Assembly: GCA_019137255.1 (NCBI GenBank)
Contig: WPDH01000175.1
Coordinates: 1 to 64,000, forward strand
Source: Corinectria fuckeliana
Taxonomy: Eukaryota > Ascomycota > Sordariomycetes > Hypocreales > Nectriaceae
Direction of reading: 5' to 3'
Length of the DNA: 64,000 nt
The notes beneath the pieces are model-generated. The model saw only the letters and a program-made list of their open reading frames with translations. It had not been told where the DNA came from and searched no databases. A program made the position numbers and the translations under genes. This document shows, in pieces, positions 55,225-64,000 of the stretch (the first letter of the stretch is position 1; each line of letters starts with the position of its first letter).

Positions 55225-56711
55225 TCAACAGCCCTCGATTCCTGGCTCTCCGTTATTCTGCAGCCGGGGAACTGGAGCCATCCAGGTCAACAGCCCGATA
55301 CCCAATGCGATCGCCGTCCCTAGACAGAATGGCAGTCCCATCCACGTCCGAAGCCCACCTCCAAATAGAGCCCCCATGCCCAGCTCAAAGGCCAGAAACC
55401 CAACCACCTCTCCCATAGCCAGCATGCCGAAAAGCGATCCGGTCCTCTCGCCTCCCGACGAGCTCACCAGCATCGCCCTGCAGAGCGTAGGCAGACCCGA
55501 CCCTAGCGCCGAGATAATGAGGCCAGCCATGATCAATGCCTCGCTGGTCATCATCATGAGGCACATGGACCCGGCCGCAAACAGCAAAGCGCTACCACGG
55601 GCGAGGAAGCAGTCGAGGCAGTGCGATTGGCGGCTTGCGAACCTGGCACAGAGTATGGTGATACCAGGAAGTATTAAACACAAGGTGAAGAGCGTAGTAA
55701 GACTTCTCAGAGATACGAGAAGCACCGACTGGTCCAGAGGCCAGTCGAACTGGATAGGCATCAAGCGTAGGAGGAGTTCGGACTGTGTGGTCGCGAGCGG
55801 TATGGTCAGGACGGCACCGGGGAGAAGCCAAAAGGCCGGAAGCGAGAAGAGAAACTTGAGCGTTTGCAGGGCAGATGCTGCCGGCTTCGAGGTTTGCGTA
55901 GTGAAAGGATCCTCGTCCAGCTTCAGCGGCGACGTCTCTGGCGTGAACATGGCGAGAAAAAAACCTCCGGCAAACACAAGCCCTAGGGAAAGGAACAACG
56001 GCGTCCATATTGACGATAGGATGAGTCTGCCTGCTAAGACTGGACCCAGTAACTGTGCAGAGAGGACGGCAGCAACGATCCACTGAAACGAGGTTGCTCT
56101 ATAAAGCACATCTCCTTAGGTTGTGTTTGTCATTGAAGATTCGGTTTGGACTGACCTTTTGGCACCAGGCACCACATCTGAGAGAATAGTGAAAACCATG
56201 GCTTCCGCGACGCTTCTGCCACCTCCAGCCAACAGTAAAGCCCCAAGGCCCCAAATTGCTCTCAGAGGTATGGCCCTCCACTGCCAGCAGATATACATGG
56301 CGTAGCCTTGGGAGAGAAACATGCTGACGATGCTCATGGTGAGGACAGGGACGCGACCCATTCGGTCTGCGAGAACGCCCAAGGGGAACGAGACGAGGGC
56401 ACCTGTCAGCAAGTTAGAGGTTTGCCGCTCGCCAACGAGCGAATATGGAAGTTCTTGCCTCCAAGAGTAGCCGAAACCAGGATCCCCATCGACACAACAT
56501 TCAGTTCCTGCTGCACCGGCGCGATGCGGCAGTCCTCCTCGTGGAGAAGTTCGTCGGCCGTCACATTGTAGTAGTGCTTGCAGATGACGCCCTGCATCAA
56601 CTTGACCGAGGGGAGATCGCTCAGGGAGAGGCCGAGCTGGATGATGAAGAGAGTGGCGGAGAGAAACAGGAGAAGATGGCCCCGTGGGACCGTCGCCGAG
56701 CGGATTCTCAT
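55225..56711 (-). CDS. major facilitator superfamily transporter
   Basis: Three exons (56711-56459, 56402-56156, 56098-55225) give 457 residues with about 12 hydrophobic spans. The cytosolic loop between spans 2 and 3 carries the MFS signature as GVLADRMGRVPVL. A lumenal or outer loop after span 1 holds cysteines and NVT (LMQGVICKHYYNVTADE). GALVSFPLG and AEAMVFTILSDVVPGAKR follow, with FQWIVAAVLSAQLLGPVLAG after the second intron. The first intron has a GC donor (AG|GCAAGA) and CAG acceptor; with it the frame runs straight from VSATLG to GALVSF. Substrate unknown; this subfamily of fungal MFS proteins is common but uncharacterised. It could export or import a small molecule related to the FluG-like enzyme next door, which is inference from position only. 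In-frame Met codons upstream (to 56924) look non-coding. Confidence 0.88.
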
Positions 56712-57982
56712 TGTCGGGAATGAGTACAAAGAGAGCGCGCTTGAGATATCTTTATGCGCAGGGAGCCGAGGTGGATTGCCTAAGATGTTTGCGTGGGGGG
56801 ATAAAACATAGAGAAGAAATGTCGGAGAAGAAATTACGGAGGAGAGGGCACAAATAATGAAGCGCACAGAGTTTTGGTTGTGGTCGAGGCTACAGTCTCG
56901 ACGGTGATTGACTATTGGCGACAATAGAACAATGGAAGCCCTTCCTCAATAGGCTCGCAGATGGCCAGTAAAGTGACGCTCAATTGAGCTCTCCAAACCT
57001 CCGTCTACCAGTCACTCGAATCTAGCGTCAATGATAAAAGCTCAAACGCATATCTTTTACTTTGCCATACCTGCTCTGGTTACTTAATCCTAATAATGCT
57101 TAAATGGACTGGCCTTCCAAGACAAGCACCCGCTATGATTCAACAACACCTGGATGGACAACCTCTGCAATCCAACAGTACCTCAAACTTCGATTCCCTT
57201 CAAAGTCTGGAAAGGCTCTGTAAAACTTAGCGACCTTTATAAGCAAGCTATCTCCGAAATGGCATTGTGACTACACTTGTCAGGGATAAAAAGCGCCTGA
57301 TGTTTCTATTTTTGATGATTCTGCCATATTTCAATGTCTGTTCCTAAGACTTCGCCCACGAGCTCCAATCCCTGTTACCACAGTCTTCTAGCACCTGAAA
57401 CACTGTTTCCAAGTCTACAAAACAGCCGGTTCTTAAGCAAACAAAGGATTTCATGTCTGGGACTGTGTTGCTTGACGACTTCCAGGAAGATCTGAAAGCC
57501 ACTAAAGAAGTATTCCAAGATTCATATTGAACAGGCCAACGGCGTGTTTCTAAGTTCATTGAAGAATTGCTATCTATTTGTGGCCATCGCAAAGCCTCCA
57601 TGGTCACACAATAGGCCACGGCCTGCTCTTTGACTTCTCCGCGAACGCTGTTCAGCCTTCTAAGTGAGAAGTTCGAAATGTGCCAACTGAACACTACCTC
57701 GACGGCTTTTACAAATACTTCTCTTCTCACAGTACGCTTCCTTTTTTCCTTTCCATATTTTCGTTCGGCTCAGTTTTGTTATAGTTGCAAATCGATACCC
57801 ATTACTTTTACCAACCATCACTTTCACTAATTACCACTTGCACCACAACCACTTTAAAACCATTGCTACCTACACTAATCATCGCGATCAACACTTTGTT
57901 TTCAATAACAACCACTACTTACAACACCTTGCCAACAACTTCACTATCATTGCAACTCTTCAGCAAGTTTGGCGCAAACACC
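56712..57982. other. intergenic, possible vestigial coding near 57420-57760
   Basis: No intact gene. On the plus strand around 57430-57740 a frame with three stops reads like decayed protein (DFMSGTVLLDDFQEDLKAT, KFIEELLSICGHRKASM), while the opposite strand has a 128-codon open frame (57344-57730). Neither matches a family I know. From 57740 the sequence is C/A-rich like a fungal 5' leader. Confidence 0.4.
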
Positions 57983-58210
57983 ATGTGCTACAGCGAGAGC
58001 TTCCGGTGTCCGCAATGTGGGTCCTGGCGAAAACAAGTCAACTACTATTGTGCCGGCTCCTACTATTGTGATCGCACCCAACGAATGCAGACTTGCTCTA
58101 CCGTTATCAGTGAGGGAGTGCATGACGACGATAAAGAGTGCACCCATTGCAAGCGAATAGAAAGCTTTGGTTCCATTATTATGCCCAACCTTGCGCCTGC
58201 TACGACCTAA
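57983..58210 (+). CDS. small cysteine-rich protein, zinc-ribbon-like
   Basis: 75 residues from the ATG at 57983 (context AAACACCATGTG): MCYSESFRCPQCGSWRKQ at the start, then CAGSYYCDRTQRMQTC and ECTHCKR. Nine cysteines include two CXXC pairs (CPQC, CTHC), which suggests metal binding. No signal peptide, so it is probably intracellular rather than a secreted effector. The frame is open upstream to 57785, but that part is low-complexity T/P-rich and looks like leader. Small fungal proteins starting MCYSE...CP.CG are familiar to me but have no known function. Could also be the last exon of a longer gene. Confidence 0.55.
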   Translation: MCYSESFRCPQCGSWRKQVNYYCAGSYYCDRTQRMQTCSTVISEGVHDDDKECTHCKRIESFGSIIMPNLAPATT

Positions 58211-61200
58211 ACTCACTTGCTAGCTCTACTACCTAACTTGACTCTTAAAAAAAGAGACCTGGGGGCATCTACGACATGACTTCATCGACGAGATGGAAGT
58301 CTATGTGTTTGTTTGAGAAACCAAGCCATGCAGGGTGGTTGATTCCTCAAGTTTGGAGTATTCCTCAACAGTCCTAGACAACACCAGTTGCTCTAAAGCT
58401 ATGGTTTCAGTGGAAGCTAGGAGAGCACTGTCAATTATCTAGCCACTAGATTGATGAGGTAGTGCGTGGGGAGACGAGTGAGGAAATCAGCGAGAGGATG
58501 GGCAAAATGAGCAAGGTGTAAATGATACTACGATTGGGAAGCAGTTATATATAAAAAGACTGAAATTAGCATTAACTACCTTTAAGCATAGCATAGTCAT
58601 TATATAGCATGCAGCACTGAGCTTTATTTTAGCAGTATAAATTAGAAACTAAAATACGTACTGGTTTTTAATCCTTTTATGAAATATCTATACTTTTTAC
58701 TGTTGTTAATAAGGTACTATCTAGGCTTTTATGCATTCTTACCGAAAGGCAATTTTGCCATTTCACTCCTAGCTAGTGTTTTAAATACCACACAAGATTT
58801 CTTGCCGTAAGTCTTAAAGACTCCTGGTATAGATAACTATGGTTCTGTCAAGCTTAAAAGCTACCCGCGTTTAATTTTGAACATCTAATGTTAACCTCGT
58901 TTCATTTTCCCCAACTTTCCCAACTTGTAGTGGGAAACAATACTAACACATATATTAAAAACCCCCAAACCAAGTTCTAATATAAGCATGCTACTGGTTT
59001 CTGCTTTTAGAAACAAGAAGCCAAATGGGGATAAATATTGATGACCAAAATAAACTGCATGTTGTGTATAGGGTGGGGGGCCTTGACAAGATTGGGGCTG
59101 CAGTACTTCGTAGTATATGAAGGCATCTGCAGTATCTGCCTCCATTTAAGCCACAAGAACTACGGTAGCTCGCCGAACAACTGCTGTGACCTGCAGGAAG
59201 CATGGCTACTAACGCAATTAGCCCTGGGGCTGAAGACAGGATGAGGAATGCACTGCCTTCCTACAGTATCCCGCAGTTTGCCGCTATTAAAGGACAAGTG
59301 TGTCTCACTGACACAGCTCTAGACAAGAAAAAGGCGCATCTAAACCTGTCGGAACTCGAGGGGGTTTTCTGTCAAGCGCATAGCAATGCATTGTTCTCCT
59401 TCCCAGCTTTTGTCTCGAGTGACAGGTGAAGCATTGCTGGGCAGGACTACGAAGAGGCTCTTTGTGGATTGACGAGGGAGACGTGTAGTACCAAGCGTTG
59501 CAAATGGACGATGTCTTGCCAGACGGACAGACAAGCAGCTTGTTGCTTGACGAGGCTTCCCGCCCGGTTGTACGGAGTAAGAATCCAATGATCCTCGGAG
59601 GCCTAGGCACGTCAGCGTGAGGCTGGGGGACCCTGGCGTTTGGATAAGGACCTTGCATCAGTCCCGCTAAACTAGTGCGGTAGTATCACCTCCATTATAG
59701 TCAAGCCCAACCCGATTCAGTAGAGCGACTGGCCGCGGGTGATTTGCACGAATGGTGTGTCCGTCCACTGTTCCAGAAGGAGACGCCAGTACTTCGTACA
59801 TACGGAGTACAGTACATAGCTTACCTACATAGTGCAGAAGTGACAAGCTGGAGGGGGTGATTGGGGGGGAAGCTGGTGGAGAGCTGAGCCGGCGATCGGG
59901 TGACGAGGCGATAACATCACGGTTGCTCAGTTGCGGCGGGCGGGCGGGCTGGCCAGCCAGTTCCAGATGACATCTTTAGACACGGCATGTGCCTCAGACA
60001 CGATTTCTGGGATGACGGCACCCGCGCGTCAGTGTATCGCGCAGTGGCACTCCTACCTGTCACGTACGAGGGACTCCGTTGTCCGGCAGTGGAAAAGATC
60101 CGACTTGTGACTAGCCGTGCAGGATCGTAGATTGAGCAACGTGAAGACGACCCAGACTAACCCTAATCACTTACTCAAGCCTGGAGGAATGGACGTTGCA
60201 GCCAAGTCGATTGGGCTAAATCGTTGATTTGGCTTTGGCATCACCGCCACTGAAGATCTGGAGAAAAAGCTCGCTTAGTCTGGAGGAGGAAGCGGAATCA
60301 GCGAGGTGTCAGTCCACGAAGGTAGGCGCAACCTGCCGATTCATGGCTATTCCGACTGGACGGAGCGCCTTGTCATCCTCAGGAGAGATGGTTGTGTTCC
60401 ACCGTCCAGACTAGATTTTGGCCAGCTTGCCAGCCAATCTCCCGTTGCCGTTTACCACACACGGCGGATGATCTCGGTCCATTGTCTCTGTCTGTCCCGT
60501 CATGGCGGCGCCATCAGCACAAAAGGCTAGTGGTCGAAACAACTTGATAGCGAATGATGGACGACGATGCAGGAACGATGTCCGTATGTAGGCTAAAAGC
60601 AAGACACGTTGGATCATGGATCATGGATCATGGAGGGCAGCTTGCTTGTTTGTCGCCAAACAAACAGAGACAACCCTAATTAGTCTCTGAAACGAGTCCT
60701 TAACTTTATTACCGCATGCACGAAGCACGAAGTAGTCGTTTGCCCGAGGTTGTAGAGCTAGCCAAGCAAGCCCCTGACTTGTTGTAGGATTGGGTCGGTG
60801 ATATTCCCTTGCTGCGGGCATCGGCAACTAGCATGTCGTCGGTATGTACACTCCGTGCAGGTCGGTAGATACAATTCTGTGCTGGAAAAGGTCGAGGAGG
60901 CCCCTGAAAGTCGAATCCCTTCCTTGTTCAGGCAGTTCAGGTCTCCATGCCACCGAGCTGCACAAGTGCTGTTTTTAGTGGGTGGGATTGCAGTCGCCTC
61001 CATTCCGTTCTGCGGAGAACCGGGCGACTCATTCTTGCGTCTGTGCCAACCGGGCAACACGTACCTATCTATTACAGTAGCACAGTAGGACCCCAGCCAA
61101 GGTCGCAAACGCATATGAGAAAGAGCAAGCGTCTGCAACAGTCCAGACTGTGTGCTCTGCCTGCTCATGTTCGCTTCCCGTCACCAGTCTCCTATTTAGC

Positions 61201-63928
61201 ACCTTTGCACCTCTCGGGCTCTCCTGAGTTTGCCCGCATCTGCCTTGAGACGGGATTGCGGGCTGCTGCTCCATTGACCCGCGTGGCTTGTGGAACCACA
61301 ACGCAAAGACCAGGATGAGACGCTTGGTCGGTTGCGAGAGCTGCCACGCCGCGGGTGGCCTTGGCTCACCGATGCGAGGACTAGACGGCGCTGGGCGCTC
61401 GACGGCGCAAGTCTGTGCGAGGCATCAATCAAACAACCAGCCAACCAACTGACCCAGCTCAGGCGTTGGTGCACATATCCTTTCCGGAGCGGAGGGCGGG
61501 CTGGATGGGATGCAGATGAAATCCTGCCCGCGGCCGCGGCCGTGTGGAGTCTGCGAACCCCGGCCAGGGGAGAGCCCTCCCGCGATGTAACCGTACCGTG
61601 GGAACGGAGCATCGTTGGATTCACGTACCGTCTCAGCGAGACGGGGTTGCGTAAAGAAGCAGACAGGGTCTGGGCTGATGGAATCGCATGTTTGCAGATG
61701 GCGAAGAAAGTCTTGGAAGAAGCAAAAAACGCAAGCATGAGAGAGGAGAAAAGGGGGAGAAGCTGCCCTTTTCCTCCCCAAAGCCTCGCTCAACAATGGG
61801 GACCGCGTGCGTCTGTCAAAGATCGTTCTGACACCAGAAATGAAAGACACGAGGACGGATCTCGAAGCAACTCAAGAAAACCGACTGTGTGGGGCAGACA
61901 AAGCCACACTGTATTAGGTAGCACGTTTTCTGGATGAATGGAAGGCTCCAACCACGAGGATAGTACAATAAGTGTCAGTGCTCAACAGGACACCCGCCAG
62001 TGAATGGAACGGAACTCGGGCATGAGAGGTGCGCACAATACCGTTCAATGGTGACAATAGCGAGTACTACATGTAACGGCCGATGCGATGCGCCGTAATT
62101 ACCTGGTACTTTTGCTACTGTGAAAGGATCCGGCACTGTGACGAGCCGCACGCCGTGTGCAGCCCGTGCTTCAGTGAGTGCAGGCTGCGTGCTGCACGGC
62201 CAATGCACTGCCTGCTTCGTTCGGTAATAATATCTAAGGTATGAAGGTTCCATTGCTGGCTTGCAAGTCTTCCAGACGAGTCCCCCCGCTGCGGCCCTGG
62301 ATCGCATCGCATCGCAATCAACGCACAACACCAGCCAAAACTCCTGATCCCAGTCAAGTGCAGCCTGCGAACCCCGTTGGAAACGAGTCAAACGACACTA
62401 TCGGCGAGTGCCCTGACTCGTCCCTTGAACCAGCAGCCTGCCCTTGTCCAGGAACGGAGTCTGGAAACGCAGCGGACCCGCCGCTGGCAACAGGGGCCCA
62501 GTTGCAGACATTGAACCCTTGCGGAAACATCCCATTCAATCCACCATCGCGCATCGCACTTCGATTATCCCCGTACAAGCTAGACCCTTTCTGGGCTTCG
62601 TTGGAAGGGCCCGTCGCACTCCCAGTCTTCCACACTGGCCACAACAGCCTTTCTGCTCCGGGCCCCTGCAGCCATCCTCCGGAACCCACGCGCGCAGCCA
62701 GGACAGACTCCACGACAGCGTGGGAAGTCCCCTGACGGAGACACAGACGGGCAGCTCAGACACGGGGGAGGGACCGAAGAAGTCACCAACTTAGGCCTAG
62801 GTATTCACAACGAGGGGCCGCCGCGGAACGGACACAGACCACAGCTAGCCCACAGTCCGCAGTCCGCCGTCCACGGGCCACGGGGTGGATGAAGATCCAA
62901 TCCTGCTAATCCCAATCCTACCAGACGGGCTAGGGGGCGACCGAAACGAGGTCTTTGAAGTACTGTACGAAGTACGAAGTAGGTCTACTTCGTACCGCCT
63001 GCTCCTCTACTCTGCTTCTCCAGGAGAACCGACCAGCGAGACGCTCTTCGCTTCATCCCCTCCGACCTCTCATCTTCAAAGTCACCGTGCCGGTTTCTTG
63101 GTGTGCTTGTTTGCTTTTGTGGTGCGTCAACGAACTCAGGCGGCGTTGCTTCTTTGCGCCTCCTCTGTAATCGGTGCGTCCTCCATTGGCTATTCCTATT
63201 CTCGTCTCCCCTCCCCCAGCATCCCTCTCATCCCATCATCTCTCGTATCCGGTAATTTGCGCCTTTATCCTTCATCCTCTGTGCTTTTGTGCTTTGGCTT
63301 CGGTGTTGGTTTCGGCTTCATGCTCTCTCTGGTGGCCGTCCAACGCATCCGCATCCACATCCGCATCCGCAGTCGCCAATACCAACGTACTTGGTACACC
63401 ACGTATGTACACTCGAGACGCACATCGCGGCCCTCTTGCGAGACACTCCTTTGATTGGCACGCCCCGGACATCTCGGTGACGTCTGGAGCTCGCGTGGTC
63501 CAGCATCTGCTGTCTCCCAATGGTCGCACCATCTGCGAGTTGCGGTTACGCATGAGCTGAGCTGACCTCCGCTCCCGGCTTCCGCCCTGCTTCCGCAACG
63601 CACACCAGACAAGACGGCCAGCCAGAGCCCAGAGCCGTGCGACCCTGATCTTGCCGTTTCAGCCTTCACACTCTCCTGGCCCTGTCCACTAATAGAAACC
63701 AGCACTCACCCGTCCACCATTTGCCTTGCCGCGCCACCGTGTGAATCGCACATACAGTCCCTTCGACCCCCCGAACCCGCGCCTGCGCCTCCTGCGCCTG
63801 TCCGCCAACCCTCCTTGGTTCGCCTCGTACCGGCCGACAAAAAAAGAACTACTCGCCGGCGATCGCGTTCCGTCCTACACTTCGCATTGGGAGACCTGCA
63901 GAGGTCTACCCGCATATAGAAGCCACCC
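58211..63928. other. 5.7 kb gene-poor region and leader of the last gene
   Basis: No coding frame with recognisable motifs. 58550-58900 is mildly AT-rich. Overlapping open frames at 60758-62790 lie on both strands without homology and with arginine/serine/proline-rich composition, as expected by chance in GC-rich DNA. From about 63150 the plus strand becomes C/T-rich, a probable long leader of the gene at 63929. Small repeats: ATCATGG three times at 60614-60634, and an inverted repeat at 62972-62995. Confidence 0.5.
62972..62995. repeat. perfect short inverted repeat
   Basis: GTACGAAGTAG and its exact reverse complement are separated by two bases. Related TACGGAGTA/TACTTCGTA words recur nearby (for example 59791-59812). 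It could form a hairpin or be a binding site; function unknown. Confidence 0.7.
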
Positions 63929-64000
63929 ATGGCAACCCCAATCCCCGAGTTGACCATGTCGCGACCTCCGTCCGGCATTGTCCCTCCCATTCGCGGCGCA
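63929..64000 (+). CDS. 5' end of an unidentified gene, cut by the window edge
   Basis: 24 codons are visible from the ATG at 63929 (context CCACCCATGG), starting MATPIPELTMSRPPSGIVPP and still open at the last base. The long C/T-rich leader before it and a favourable start context suggest a real gene. A second in-frame ATG (63956) could be the start. Too little is present to name a product. Confidence 0.5.
   Translation, partial: MATPIPELTMSRPPSGIVPPIRGA

Noticed and set aside
61290..61937. 215-codon open frame on the plus strand and 180-codon frame on the minus strand over the same bases
   Set aside because: Arginine-, serine- and proline-rich translations in GC-rich DNA with no recognisable domain; overlapping opposite-strand frames suggest chance.

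Overview
The window is nuclear DNA of a filamentous ascomycete (Pezizomycotina, most likely a Sordariomycete). Genes carry short introns of about 45 to 75 bases with GTAAGT-like donors, the proteins are of filamentous-fungal type (a FluG-like fusion, a SLN1-type hybrid histidine kinase, the GCL modifier subunit), and GC-balanced gene islands alternate with AT-rich blocks in which CpA has been driven to TpA. That last pattern is the signature of repeat-induced point mutation (RIP). The exact species cannot be told from the sequence.

Layout. 1-340 is the edge of an AT-rich block. 341-8279 holds tRNA-Ser(AGA), a CDC50/LEM3 flippase subunit and the FACT subunit SPT16. 9105-26813 is a 17.7 kb nest of dead transposons. 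The outer element is a Ty1/copia retrotransposon on the minus strand with 163-bp LTRs and target duplication GTTAC. Inside it lie a 1.9 kb LINE-like insertion with a 13-bp target duplication (10590-12501) and a 9.4 kb Ty3/gypsy element with 381-bp LTRs (16298-25686). Every coding frame in the nest is destroyed by RIP-type changes. 27102-28961 holds a broken F-box-like remnant and a carboxymuconolactone-decarboxylase-family gene. 29521-33357 holds a single-pass membrane protein, the KEOPS kinase BUD32 and the regulatory subunit of glutamate-cysteine ligase. 34126-38031 is a RIP-mutated MULE DNA transposon with 90-bp inverted repeats. 38362-47261 holds the AP-1 sigma adaptin (with two possible last exons), MAF1 and a SLN1-type osmosensing histidine kinase. 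51650-56711 holds a FluG-like amidohydrolase/glutamine-synthetase fusion and an MFS transporter with a GC-AG intron. 57983-58210 is a small Cys-rich protein. The rest is mostly intergenic until the first codons of a gene running off the right edge at 63929.

The intact genes are mostly conserved housekeeping functions: membrane asymmetry, chromatin, tRNA modification, glutathione, clathrin trafficking, Pol III repression and osmosensing. They do not form one pathway. The unusual content is in the transposon graveyards: an ORF1-only LINE derivative, an extra long reading frame behind pol in the Ty3 element, and MULE ends that stayed GC-rich while the interior was rewritten.
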